From positions 372,001 through 436,000 of the forward strand of contig CAVUUY010000013.1 in the NCBI GenBank assembly GCA_963744915.1: a stretch of 64,000 nt of DNA, read 5' to 3'. Positions within the stretch are counted from its first letter, which is position 1; every line of letters begins with the position of its first letter. The translations under genes were made by a program, and so were the position numbers. Source of the stretch: DATAFF01 sp963744915. GTDB lineage: Bacteria > Pseudomonadota > Alphaproteobacteria > Rhizobiales > Aestuariivirgaceae. Of this stretch, positions 36,132-45,047 are shown in pieces. The notes beneath the pieces are model-generated. The model had not been told where the DNA came from. It did no database searches and worked only from the letters and a program-made list of their open reading frames with translations.

Positions 36132-36166
36132 GTTGGGAAGCCGCCCGCCATTGGCGGTTTCCCAAC
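36132..36166 (-). terminator. Hairpin after CsbD copy 2
   Basis: GTTGGGAA-g-CCGCC, 7-base loop, GGCGG-t-TTCCCAAC: 13 paired bases just past the CsbD copy 2 stop (36184). Duplicated with the gene. Confidence 0.6.
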
Positions 36167-36183
36167 ACAATATTCGGCGTCGT

Positions 36184-36384
36184 TTACTTCATCTGGTTGA
36201 GCCAGGAATCTACTTCAGCCTTCGCCTTCTCGGCCGCAAATCCGTAGCGCTTCTGGAGGCGCCCTTCGAGCTCCGTGCGTCGGCCTTTGATAACATCAAG
36301 GTCGTCAGCGGTGAGCTTGCCCCACTGGGTCTGAACCTTACCGCTGAATTCCTTCCATTTTCCTTCAACTTGGTCCCAATTCAT
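36184..36384 (-). CDS. CsbD family protein, copy 2
   Basis: A 66-aa CsbD protein: 'MNWDQVEGKWKEFSGKVQTQ', 'WGKLTADDLDVIKGRRTELE', ending 'KAEVDSWLNQMK'. It differs from copy 1 mainly in the last third, where it keeps the family's usual 'RYGFAAEKAKAEVD' form, so this is probably the better-conserved member. Gene, promoter box and terminator hairpin form a duplicated cassette with period of about 437 bp. Confidence 0.88.
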   Translation of the reverse strand: MNWDQVEGKWKEFSGKVQTQWGKLTADDLDVIKGRRTELEGRLQKRYGFAAEKAKAEVDSWLNQMK

Positions 36385-36454
36385 ACTGAGTATCCTTTAT
36401 GAGGGGAATTGTCAGGCGAGGGAGCATATATGCCGCCAATCGCCCTAGCCCACA

Positions 36455-36468
36455 TTGATGTGGGTTAA
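36455..36468 (-). promoter_or_regulatory. Degenerate FNR/FixK-type box upstream of CsbD copy 2
   Basis: TTGATGTGGGTTAA: same position relative to the gene as the perfect site of copy 1, but the right half-site has drifted (GTTAA). Confidence 0.5.
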
Positions 36469-36799
36469 TCCTCTTACTCTTTTTGCGGACTTCGGTGCGG
36501 TGGGCAAAAGGACGCCGCGTCCCTTTGTCGTCGCGAGCAAATGATACGAACACCACGACACCGCTGTGACAGTGCTTTCCGTCTCGAAGGCTGCACTGCA
36601 GCCATAACTTGTGGGACGAATCGCGTTGACTACTCCGCGCTCGGGAAGTCGCTGCTGTAGCCTTTGCCTTTGGGTCTAGAACTGTGCCAATGGCCGCGAT
36701 CCATCATCTTTCTTGACATTCACTGCCACACGTATGAGTCATCGCCGCCCTTGACAAAAATCGTAACGGTAAGGCAGGGACACTTGGGCGGGGTAGCAG

Positions 36800-37128
36800 T
36801 GGATCATATCCTGACCTGTATCCTGAACGACAAAGCCGGTTCCACCAACGCCGCTGAAGCCCGGGCGTTGATTGGACGGCGGCAAATTGTGGGTCGGCAC
36901 GGCGCCATATGCCGGTCGTTTAGGCTGCTCGCGTTAGCGGTGGAGGCGCTGCTGTGGCTCGTTCACGATGCGGATCTCGCGGCGTTCGAGACTGACGAGA
37001 CCGACGTGTGCATGCATCGAACCCATGTACCGGTCGCGACTGACGGTGAGGTTGATTTGATGCAGACGCCGCTGCGGTACCGCGGCCGGCCCGGGGCGCT
37101 GCGCGTGGTCGTGCCAGCGGCCGCCTGA
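36800..37128 (+). pseudogene. Lipid kinase (diacylglycerol kinase-like) with internal deletion
   Basis: The frame starts with 'ILTCILNDKAGSTNAAEARA', which resembles the N-terminal strand of DAGK-family lipid kinases (NPxAG), and ends with 'VATDGEVDLMQTPLRYRGRP' plus GALRVVVP, their C-terminal end (vDGE...TPL.Y...PGAL.vlvP). The whole catalytic middle, including the GGDGT motif, is absent. It precedes a metallophosphoesterase by 18 bp, a common pairing with this kinase. A shortened relic by this reading. Confidence 0.45.
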
Positions 37129-37146
37129 TGAGATAGAGCAGGGGCA

Positions 37147-37977
37147 GTGCGCACCATCGTTCATCTCTCGGACTTGCATTTTGGCCGTATCGACCCGACG
37201 CTCCCGCCGGCCTTGCTGCGCGCGGCGGTGGAGGCAGCACCGGACCTCGTGGTGGTTTCGGGCGATTTCACGCAACGCGCTCGCGTTGCGGAGTTCAAGG
37301 CGGCGGCGCGGTTTCTCGAAATGTTGCCGGCGCCCCAGCTGACGGTCCCCGGTAATCACGACGTACCGCTCTACAATGTCCTGCAGCGATGGCTAACGCC
37401 GCTCGACCGCTATCGGCGCTACATCACGAGCGATCTCGCACCTTTTTACCAGGACGCCGAGATCGCGGTGCTGGGAGTCAACACGGCGCGCGCGCTGACG
37501 TTCAAGGATGGGCGCATTAACCGGCTGCAGATCGAGGCTGGAATGCAGCGTTTGGCACATTGCGGGAAGGATGTGACCCGGATAGTCGTCACCCACCATG
37601 CGTTCGACGCACCCGATCCCGCCCCGGGGGCCGTAGCGGCGCACAATGTTGTCGGCCGAGCTGACATGGCCATGGCCGGATTCATCGGCGCAGGTGTCGA
37701 TATGATCCTATCCGGCCACCTGCATATGAGCGGCGTCGGCGAGACGACAAAGCGCTACCGGCTGCCGGGTCGAGCGGTACTCCTAATCCGGGCGGGGACC
37801 GCGTCGTCGACGCGTCGGCGTGGCGAGGTGAATGCGTTCAATGTCGTACGCATCGCCAGGATCGAAGTCGCGATCGAGTGCATGGTTTGGCTGCCGGATG
37901 ATGGGCGGTTTCGGACCGCAAGCACCGAACGGTTTAGGCGGACGGACATCGGGTGGTCTCCTCTCCCGCCCGCATAG
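37147..37977 (+). CDS. Metallophosphoesterase
   Basis: A 276-aa calcineurin-like phosphoesterase. Metal-site motifs in order: 'VHLSDLHFGRID' (DxH), 'VVVSGDFTQRA' (GD), 'TVPGNHDVPL' (GNHD), 'VVTHHAFD' (H) and 'ILSGHLHMSG' (GHxH). All dinuclear metal ligands are present, so it should be active on a phosphomono- or diester; similar proteins include CpdA-like cAMP phosphodiesterases, which would fit a window with several cyclases, but the substrate is not determined. The start is GTG 37147 with AGAGCAGGGG upstream. A short palindrome GTACGC-ATA-GCGTAC follows the stop. Confidence 0.85.
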   Translation: MRTIVHLSDLHFGRIDPTLPPALLRAAVEAAPDLVVVSGDFTQRARVAEFKAAARFLEMLPAPQLTVPGNHDVPLYNVLQRWLTPLDRYRRYITSDLAPFYQDAEIAVLGVNTARALTFKDGRINRLQIEAGMQRLAHCGKDVTRIVVTHHAFDAPDPAPGAVAAHNVVGRADMAMAGFIGAGVDMILSGHLHMSGVGETTKRYRLPGRAVLLIRAGTASSTRRRGEVNAFNVVRIARIEVAIECMVWLPDDGRFRTASTERFRRTDIGWSPLPPA

Positions 37978-38105
37978 GGGGTACGCATAGCGTACGTCTA
38001 GATCGGGCTTATCGGCCCGCATGCCTACCGAGCCGGTGGGAACGGAACTCCTACTTGTGGTCGCCAACTCGCGGTGAGCAGGTTTCACCTGGGCAAAACG
38101 GACCG

Positions 38106-38345
38106 TCACTTTGCGATCACGGCGCAGCGTGAACGGATCTCCGCACGCTGTTGGCCCGAGAGGTTGTGGAAAAGCGCTTTGAAAGTCCCTTTGGCTAATG
38201 CCTGCCCGCCCGACCTCGATGTTGCCGAACGGTCGATCGGCGTATAGGTCATCCGCCGTCCATTGCTGTGCAGCGACAGGAGCCAAACTCCTGCAACGAC
38301 CAACGCAGCCGCAACTGCTGGAGGAATATACCAAAGCCAAGGACG
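38106..38345 (-). CDS. Possible small membrane protein
   Basis: A hydrophobic segment 'WYIPPAVAAALVVAGVWLLS' is followed by 'RMTYTPIDRSATSRSGGQAL' and 'ALFHNLSGQQRAEIRSRCAV'. The arrangement (one helix, then a polar tail) looks protein-like, but no clear start codon or ribosome-binding site is visible and a frameshift at the N-terminus is possible. Confidence 0.3.
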   Translation of the reverse strand, partial: RPWLWYIPPAVAAALVVAGVWLLSLHSNGRRMTYTPIDRSATSRSGGQALAKGTFKALFHNLSGQQRAEIRSRCAVIAK

Positions 38346-38560
38346 TGACTCGCCGCTGCTTGTTCATTGAGACGCTTGAAGGCGTCCTGGGAAAATCCAA
38401 CAAAGTCATCATCGGGGGTGGAGAAAAGGGCCACGGGGTTGTGCCCTATCTTATCCTCCCGGAAATCGAGAAGAGATCAACCACTGCTGCGCCGATAACA
38501 GGCGTAAGGTGATGACGGCTGCATCGCTAAGGCGCAAAAGCGATTTCCACAGAACGAACT

Positions 38561-38857
38561 CTAGTCGTCCTTGTGGTTATGGAGGAAGCGGGCAATCTGC
38601 TCTCGCAATGCAAGGGTCTGATCTTCTTTGCTCAGCGATGCGGCCCGTTCGAACAGCTCTCGCTGTATGTGGGTGGGTAGCTCGTTCCATTGCATCAGCA
38701 CCGCACCTCCAAGACAAGAAAGGACGAATTGTTCCTGCTCCCCCAACCCCATATGCTTTCCGCGCTGAGGTGCGGTGATTAATGAACCTCCCTCGGCCTC
38801 CCATTCACCGAGCGCTGTCTCATCGCCTGGTTCAGATTTTTTCGTATCTTTACTCAT
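38561..38857 (-). CDS. Hypothetical protein, 98 aa
   Basis: A hydrophilic N-terminus (Lys/Glu/Asp-rich, ~30 residues) leads to a helical C-terminal part 'AVLMQWNELPTHIQRELFER' and 'AASLSKEDQTLALREQIARF', ending LHNHKDD. The latter resembles short helical proteins found in rhizobial stress islands. No enzyme motif. Confidence 0.55.
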   Translation of the reverse strand: MSKDTKKSEPGDETALGEWEAEGGSLITAPQRGKHMGLGEQEQFVLSCLGGAVLMQWNELPTHIQRELFERAASLSKEDQTLALREQIARFLHNHKDD

Positions 38858-39060
38858 TTGATAGATGTGAGAACGACGTGGCGTTTCCGCCAGCGAAACC
38901 TCATCATCCGCCGCGCCCTGGACAAAGGGTGCTTTCCTTTGCGCTCTCGACGAGCGAGAGACGACAAAAGTTTGCGGTGTGATACCGGCTCGGGCTTATA
39001 GAGCCGCTTCCCTCCCTGGGCGTGCGACCGATCTCCTCCTATCATGCGCGCCGCCTCAGC

Positions 39061-39312
39061 TCAGTTTAGATCAGCACACATCCAATCGTGCCGCGCGCAA
39101 GCGACTCCCGGCACTGAGCACTGCAAGCCTCCAACACCGGCGGGATACATTTCACTAAGGTTGGTCATCGATCTGCAGCTCGGCTGCGCAGCCGACAGCT
39201 CTTGCCACGACCCGTATCGCTGCGGGGGATCCGACTTGTCGTGATAGAGATACGCAGTGGCGAATCCACCGAGACCCAAGGCAGTTGCCGTAACCAGCGC
39301 AACGAAATGCAT
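39061..39312 (-). CDS. Small exported hypothetical protein
   Basis: An 83-aa frame with an N-terminal hydrophobic signal or anchor ('FVALVTATALGLGGFATAYL') and a Cys-containing mature part ('QPSCRSM', 'LQCSVPGVACARHDWMC'; five Cys). GGAGGAGCC lies directly upstream of the ATG. No known family recognised. Confidence 0.5.
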   Translation of the reverse strand: MHFVALVTATALGLGGFATAYLYHDKSDPPQRYGSWQELSAAQPSCRSMTNLSEMYPAGVGGLQCSVPGVACARHDWMCADLN

Positions 39313-39457
39313 CGGCTCCTCCTCGGCTCGCTATGAAAACTCATTCCGCGAAGTTCTTTGATCGATGCCCCATCCTGCCCAATCGCCGCGGCGACGGTTA
39401 TTGAATCCAAGGTGGGAGCGTTTTAGCTTGCGCAAACTTAGAACGGCTACACGTCAC

Positions 39458-39477
39458 CGCGCTGTTCAATTTTGCTC
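39458..39477 (-). repeat. 20-bp motif, copy 2
   Basis: On the minus strand GAGCAAAATTGAACAGCGCG; one base differs from 32395-32414. It is about 145 bp upstream of the small exported protein gene. Confidence 0.45.
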
Positions 39478-39586
39478 ACATCGCGGTTTGCGGCTGTCAT
39501 AGAGAACGACATTCAGTAAACTGCTCCCCTGAAATGTCCTCGCTTCGAGGTTAGCCTGCATCCTGAAGGAGGAGACAGGCAATGAA

Positions 39587-39772
39587 GTGATCAAGGTTTT
39601 CGGACGAGCAGATAATCGGATTCAAAAGGAGCATCAGGCGGGGCTTTCGGCCGCAGAAAGCGACGCGACCTTCTACACCTGGCGCAAGAAGTACGGCGGC
39701 ATGGAAGTGTCGGAGGCCAGGAGGCTGAAGGCTCTTGAGGAGGAGATTGCCGCGCGCATCGTTCTCACATAA
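39587..39772 (+). mobile_element. IS3-family OrfA remnant
   Basis: 'KEHQAGLSAAESDATFYTWR' followed by 'KKYGGMEVSEARRLKALEEE' is the N-terminal region of IS3-family (IS407-like) OrfA, but the helix-turn-helix middle (normally ...ELCRKHGI... before SDATFY) is deleted, and the upstream part is out of frame. No OrfB follows. A short inactive relic. Confidence 0.65.
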
Positions 39773-39789
39773 TTCTTCGTGCAACAGGC

Positions 39790-40262
39790 ACGGTTTTTGC
39801 CAGAGCTTACGATGCGCCGATCAACTGTATCGTCATGAGCCGGCCCCATCAACTGGCGGAAATCTGTTGTGAAACCGGCGGCGTCCTCAAGACAGCCATG
39901 GGCCGCCCAAGGATGGATGCTGCTTTGCGACAAATTTTGCCGGCGTTGGGCGATATGGTGGTCGATATATTCGCTTGCATAGGCCTCGTTGTTCATCAGG
40001 AAGGCCCGTTCGCTAAGGCCAAGATCCTGATCATTGGCGCACTACCGCCCGTGCGCAGGTAAAGCCGTCCCATGCCACTCGCGATCGGCGAGGCGAGCGC
40101 CTGGTTGATCATAATTTGCCGGCTCCCCTGCGTTTGCTCCATGGTGAAGATCGTACCGTTTGGTAGTACGCTGACCCAGAATCCGATGCTATTGACGATC
40201 TGCACGAGACCTAGTTCGCTTTGACGCAGCGTCGTCAGGATCTCTGTTGGCGAATTCGGCAT
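39790..40262 (-). pseudogene. GH36/NdvB-like carbohydrate enzyme fragment
   Basis: From ATG 40262: 'VNSIGFWVSVLPNGTIFTME' and 'INQALASPIASGMGRLYLRT', which resemble the NG..R.I.H...LN.F.G...GGPANIYLR region of GH36/cellobiose-phosphorylase-like proteins. After a frameshift at ~40010 comes 'FLMNNEAYASEYIDHHIAQR' and 'SIHPWAAHGCLEDAAG', like NdvB-related enzymes. No catalytic domain remains. The family call is tentative. Confidence 0.35.
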
Positions 40263-40469
40263 TGCTTCGGTTGCAAGTCGTGTCCCTTGATTGGCGAATG
40301 GAACGTGGTCTCCCGATGCTGCACGACACATCGAGGCCGGGTCGGCCTTGGATTCAGGATAGAGTGCGACAAAGCAAATTAACCTGTGTTATCGGTCGGC
40401 GTCTCAGGCCGGTTCTCTGGCCTAAGCTCGGAATCGAACCCATGAAGAGAGTAGGCCAGGGAGGCAATC

Positions 40470-42875
40470 ATGGCAGACGCGCTGTCCGAAGAGGAACGGG
40501 CACTGATCGACGCCTATTGGCGGGCTGCCAACTACCTCTCGGTCGGTCAGATTTATCTCTACGACAATCCGCTGCTCAAAAAGCCCCTCACAAAGGATCA
40601 CATCAAACCGCGTCTCCTCGGTCATTGGGGGACCACGCCCGGTCTGAACTTCATTTACGTTCACCTTAACCGGGTAATAAGGAAATACGACCTCGACATG
40701 ATCTATATCACCGGCCCCGGGCATGGCGGCCCCGGGCTGGTCGCGAATGCCTATCTCGAAGGAACTTACAGCGAGGTTTATCCCGATATATCTCCCGACG
40801 AAGCCGGGATGAAAAAACTCTTCACCCAGTTCTCTTTTCCGGGGGGCATCCCGAGCCATGTGGCGCCGGAAACGCCTGGATCAATACACGAGGGCGGTGA
40901 GCTGGGCTATGCCCTCTCGCACGCCTATGGAGCGGCCTTCGACAATCCGGATCTGATCGTTGCCTGTGTCGTCGGCGACGGCGAGGCGGAAACCGGACCA
41001 TTGGCGACGAGCTGGCATTCCAACAAGTTCCTCAATCCGGCGACTGACGGGGTGGTTTTGCCGATCCTTCACCTCAACGGTTACAAGATCGCCAATCCCT
41101 CCATTTTCGCCCGGATCAGCCGTGACGAGCTGGACCATCTGTTCCGCGGCTACGGCTACACGCCATATTTCGTCGAGGGGCATGAGCCGGAGAAAATGCA
41201 CGAGATGATGGCTGACACGCTGGACACGGTCATGGGGGTGATCAGACGGATCAAGGACGACGCGCTTCGGGATGGATTTACGGAACGTCCGCGTTGGCCA
41301 ATGATCGTGCTCCGGACGCCAAAGGGCTGGACAGGGCCCAAAGAAGTCGATGGTCGGCGCACCGAGGATTATTGGCGCTCGCACCAAGTCCCGATGGGCC
41401 AGATGCACGAAAACCCAGCCCATGTCCGCATGCTCGAGGAGTGGATGAAGAGCTATCAACCCGCACAGCTCTTCGATGATCAAGGCAGGCTGCGGCCCGA
41501 GCTCGCCGAAATCGCCCCTCGGGGGACTCGTCGCATGAGCGCCAACCCGCACACCAATGGGGGTTTGCTCCTGCGCGACCTCCGCCTTCCAGATTTCCGC
41601 GACTATGCTGTCGAAGTGGCCGCACCCGGAGCCGTGATGGCCGAGTCTACCCGGGTCATGGGCGCATTCCTCCGCGACGTCATGAAAAGGAATTTGGAGT
41701 CACGAAATTTCCGGCTGTTCAGTCCGGACGAGAACAACTCGAACCGCTGGCAGGATGTACTCGAAGTGACCAGTCGTGCCTGGGTGGCGGAGATCTACCC
41801 ATGGGACGATCATCTCGCCCCCGATGGGCGCGTGATGGAGATGCTGAGCGAACACCAGTGCCAAGGTTGGCTGGAGGGCTATCTCCTGACCGGCCGTCAC
41901 GGCTTTTTCTCTTGCTATGAGGCTTTCATCCACATCATTGACGCCATGTTCAACCAGCACGCCAAATGGCTCAAGGTGTGTAACCACATCCCCTGGCGGC
42001 GACCCATCGCCTCGTTGAACTATCTGCTGTCGAGCCACGTATGGCGGCAGGATCACAATGGCTTCAGTCATCAAGACCCGGGTTTCATCGACCATGTGGT
42101 CAACAAAAAGGCCGAGGTCATCCGGGTCTATCTCCCGCCTGACGCCAATTGCCTGCTATCGGTCACCGATCATTGTTTACGCAGCCGAAATTACGTCAAC
42201 GTTGTCGTGGCTGGCAAGCAGGCTGCTCCGCAATGGCTGACGATGGACCAGGCAGTAAAGCATTGTGAGGCCGGATTGGGCATTTGGGAGTGGGCGAGCA
42301 ACGACCGCGGCGCCGAGCCTGATGTGGTCATGGCCTGCTGCGGCGACGTGCCGACCTTGGAGACGCTGGCAGCTGTCGAGCTGCTGCGTCATCATGCGCC
42401 GGAGCTCAAGATACGCGTGGTCAACGTCGTCAACCTCATGAAGCTGCAACCCGCCAGCCAGCATCCGCATGGTCTTTCCGACTTCGACTTCGACACGCTC
42501 TTCACGGTCGACAAACCGGTCATTTTTGCTTTCCATGGCTACCCATGGCTCATTCATCGGCTGACCTACCGGCGCACAGGGCACAAGAACATCCATGTGC
42601 GCGGCTACAAGGAAGAGGGCACCACCACGACGCCGTTCGACATGTGCGTATTGAATGATCTCGATCGCTTTCACCTGGTAAACGACGTGATCGATCGCGT
42701 GCCTGAGCTGGGGCCGCGGGCTGCGTACGCCAAGCAGGCCGTACGCGACAAGCTCATCGAGCATAAGCAATATATTACGCGATATGGCGACGATATGCCC
42801 GAGATCACGGGCTGGCGGTGGGGGCAGGAAGCGGCTTTGGCCGGGCTAGGTTCCACCGAGGTTCACACTATCTGA
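40470..42875 (+). CDS. xfp: Xylulose-5-phosphate/fructose-6-phosphate phosphoketolase
   Basis: A full-length 801-aa ThDP enzyme that splits xylulose-5-P (and often fructose-6-P) with phosphate to acetyl-phosphate and glyceraldehyde-3-P (or erythrose-4-P). Signature segments: 'YITGPGHGGPGLVANAYLEG' (residues ~74-93), 'EGGELGYALSHAYGAA' (~142), the ThDP-binding 'VVGDGEAETGPLATSWHSNK' (~166-185), and the C-terminal 'GHKNIHVRGYKEEGTTTTPF' region. AGGGAGG precedes ATG 40470. Intact among broken neighbours, so under selection. No acetate kinase or phosphotransacetylase gene follows here. Gives a low-oxygen or energy-saving route to acetyl-phosphate. Confidence 0.95.
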   Translation: MADALSEEERALIDAYWRAANYLSVGQIYLYDNPLLKKPLTKDHIKPRLLGHWGTTPGLNFIYVHLNRVIRKYDLDMIYITGPGHGGPGLVANAYLEGTYSEVYPDISPDEAGMKKLFTQFSFPGGIPSHVAPETPGSIHEGGELGYALSHAYGAAFDNPDLIVACVVGDGEAETGPLATSWHSNKFLNPATDGVVLPILHLNGYKIANPSIFARISRDELDHLFRGYGYTPYFVEGHEPEKMHEMMADTLDTVMGVIRRIKDDALRDGFTERPRWPMIVLRTPKGWTGPKEVDGRRTEDYWRSHQVPMGQMHENPAHVRMLEEWMKSYQPAQLFDDQGRLRPELAEIAPRGTRRMSANPHTNGGLLLRDLRLPDFRDYAVEVAAPGAVMAESTRVMGAFLRDVMKRNLESRNFRLFSPDENNSNRWQDVLEVTSRAWVAEIYPWDDHLAPDGRVMEMLSEHQCQGWLEGYLLTGRHGFFSCYEAFIHIIDAMFNQHAKWLKVCNHIPWRRPIASLNYLLSSHVWRQDHNGFSHQDPGFIDHVVNKKAEVIRVYLPPDANCLLSVTDHCLRSRNYVNVVVAGKQAAPQWLTMDQAVKHCEAGLGIWEWASNDRGAEPDVVMACCGDVPTLETLAAVELLRHHAPELKIRVVNVVNLMKLQPASQHPHGLSDFDFDTLFTVDKPVIFAFHGYPWLIHRLTYRRTGHKNIHVRGYKEEGTTTTPFDMCVLNDLDRFHLVNDVIDRVPELGPRAAYAKQAVRDKLIEHKQYITRYGDDMPEITGWRWGQEAALAGLGSTEVHTI

Positions 42876-42931
42876 CCGGTAACCAGGCGACGGTGAGCGT
42901 CTTTGCCTTCAGCGCGCCGTCTTTTGAAGAT

Positions 42932-43180
42932 CTAGGACGGGCCGTCGACTCCTGCCCGAGTGAGTTGTTCGACGAGCCTTGCGTGGATCCGTAAATGGAG
43001 CGCGAGAACGTTTCGACATTCCTGCAGGATTGTTTTGTCCGCCCTGGCGTCCAGCCCTCGTCCTTGCAGGGCTTTGATTCTTGCGCAATGCCACTCGATT
43101 CGCTTCTCGGCCTCGGCAACTCGCCGTTCAATCGCCGCGAGATCCAGTGAAAATACTACGTGGTCCATTCCGACGCCCAT
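42932..43180 (-). CDS. Hypothetical helical protein, 82 aa
   Basis: From ATG 43180 (or 43168): a strongly helical, charged chain 'LDLAAIERRVAEAEKRIEWH' and 'LQECRNVLALHLRIHARLVE', likely a short coiled coil. It is convergent with xfp. Known small rhizobial proteins look similar; no function known. Confidence 0.5.
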   Translation of the reverse strand: MGVGMDHVVFSLDLAAIERRVAEAEKRIEWHCARIKALQGRGLDARADKTILQECRNVLALHLRIHARLVEQLTRAGVDGPS

Positions 43181-43278
43181 CTATAGCCATGTTTGACTAT
43201 ACCGCAGCTGTACGACGAGTTTCGGACAACGCAATGGTCTCCCGGTAGTAATGACTATTGACCACCGGGAGCAATTCA

Positions 43279-43629
43279 TCACTTGCGACGGAAGCAGCCC
43301 ATGAATACGCAATCCGATGCCTTTTCACGGCAAGCCTTCTCGGCGGAAGGTTTCGCCTCTGGCCTGAATCGCATAGGGGAGCCAAGGACCCAATTTGTGC
43401 CGCCGTTGCCGATCCCACGAGATCGCGCAGCTTCTCCCGGGATGGCAAGCGCCGCCGCCTGCTTCGACTTCACCGGTCGAGTACCGTGGCCGTTCGATTG
43501 ACCACCCTGGTCGCTGTAGGTGTATGCACATTGATATTGATCTGTGCCGTTCCACGTCGCCCCCACGGAAGTGGGCAAGAGGGACGTGCTGAACATCGCC
43601 ATCACCACAAGGACTTTCTTCAGGTTCAT
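43279..43629 (-). CDS. Exported hypothetical protein
   Basis: A 116-aa frame starting with a clear signal peptide 'LKKVLVVMAMFSTSLLPTSV' and GATW. The mature N-terminus 'NGTDQYQCAYTYSDQGG' and the C-terminus 'KACREKASDCVFMGCF' have four Cys. The middle has an odd composition, so a frameshift inside is possible. No family identified. Confidence 0.45.
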   Translation of the reverse strand: MNLKKVLVVMAMFSTSLLPTSVGATWNGTDQYQCAYTYSDQGGQSNGHGTRPVKSKQAAALAIPGEAARSRGIGNGGTNWVLGSPMRFRPEAKPSAEKACREKASDCVFMGCFRRK

Positions 43630-43927
43630 CTTTAAGACCTCTTCTATATGAACCCTCCTCTCGACGGCACGACTTGGTGCGCTCGCTATCGATTTACAGA
43701 TGGTGGGGTTGGGAAGTTCGTATGTTGAAACGGCGGGCCGCTAATCGGACGGTTTTTGTCAGCCGCGTGACGCACTCACGACCGATCAGTAATAAAACGA
43801 CGACAAAATCCTCAGCGTGTCAGCCTGAGCCGACGTCACACATTCGTTGCCGGCAGATTCCAGATGGCGTCGGGGACCGGGTCAGGATCTGGACTGATGG
43901 GTTTCCGCGCCCATGCTCACCACCTTC

Positions 43928-44862
43928 TTACTGACCCTTGGACGATGCCGTATAGCGCTGCGAAACAACTTCGCTGATCCGCTTCCGCGATTCGGCAGCA
44001 TTGAGACTCGCATCCCCCTCGATCTCGGCTGCCTCCCGTGCGAGTTCGGAATCCTTGATGACGTCACGAAACCACTCAGAATAGTGGGCCGCCCTTAGAT
44101 GATGCTCCCATGTCCGATCGTCCACGCCCTCGGCGATCTGGAGGAAAAGCATCAGATTTTGAGCCCGCAGATTGAGAGCGTTGTCGGGTCCTCGAAAATA
44201 GAAGCTGCGGTCTTCTCCCAGCTCGCCCTCGGCGTATTTGCGCGTGTGGCGCTTGTGGGCTTGCCGAGGTCGGTCGGCTTTGACCGCCCTTACCCGCTTT
44301 CCTGCGTCAAGATCCCAAACCAAAACGCGTTCCTTGTCATAAACAGAATCATCACCTGGAGACTCGATACCTGTCAGTTGGGAGAATTGTGCGAACACGT
44401 CGTGTGCTTAAGTCCTGCAGCCTTGTTCATGCCAGGCGGCAACACCATGACAGCTCCCTTGTTGAAGATAATCTGGAGCTCGAGACCGAGCTCGCGGATG
44501 ACCTCGAGAACGATCGTCTGTTGCGGCTCCCATGTTGCTACAATGGAATGCCCGACCGAAAGCGGCTCGACGTTACGCTCTTTCAACCGCTCAACAAAGA
44601 TTGCGGGTGGGGCTGCCGCAATGACCCGCTCCTCTTCGGTCGAGGGGTCGTAGATCAAGGCGCCATTCTCAGCCACCACGCGATCAAAGAGCTTGATTTC
44701 GGGGTAAGCTCTCTTGATGTCGGGCAACTCCCGGCCGGTCACCAGGATCAGACGTCGCCCCGTTTCCTTGCAACGTTTTAGTGCCGCCGTAGTCTCCGCC
44801 GTGACGGAGCCGTTGTGGGCAATCGTGCCGTCATAGTCAGTGGCTAGGGCTAGGAAATACAT
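43928..44862 (-). pseudogene. HAD-family hydrolase with internal deletion
   Basis: The N-terminal part (from ATG 44862) is a HAD-IIB-type fold: 'LALATDYDGTIAHNGSVTAE' (DxDGT nucleophile), 'LILVTGRELPDIKR', 'VVAENGALIYDPSTEEER', ending at 'VLPPGMNKAAGLK'. It then breaks. A second frame (43928-44398) gives 'VLVWDLDAGKRVRAVKADRP', 'YFRGPDNALNLRAQNLMLFL' and 'WEHHLRAAHYSEWFRDVIKD', which I recall as the C-terminal end of long rhizobial HAD/ATPase-type fusion proteins. The rest of the HAD cap and the middle are gone. The two pieces probably come from one long gene shortened by deletion. Confidence 0.6.
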
Positions 44863-44996
44863 TCATCCTCATATTCGCACAGTTTATGGGGCCTCGACGG
44901 CGCGACGCCGGCCCTGCGTAAGTCGACGGGCCACAATAGGGCGAAGCCAACTCGGGTGCCAATGCCCTGGCCGTTCACGAATTCACGCGCTGTCAT

Positions 44997-45021
44997 GGAA
45001 CGGAGCACAGTGCTTGCCGTT
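44997..45021 (+). promoter_or_regulatory. EcfG-type stress promoter
   Basis: GGAAC, 16 bases, then CGTT. It ends 26 bp before the ATG of the 43-aa membrane protein, almost the same layout as at 32504-32529. Confidence 0.75.
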
Positions 45022-45047
45022 TGCATCGCAGTCCCGCGGAGGATGTC

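Noticed and set aside
37783..38412. 209-aa minus-strand frame overlapping the metallophosphoesterase
   Set aside because: Overlaps a well-supported gene in antisense, with low-complexity Arg/Ser/Pro composition.
40428..40445. tRNA T-arm-like sequence (GGGTTCGATTCCG on minus strand)
   Set aside because: The flanking bases do not pair into a T-stem and no acceptor or anticodon arms are present.
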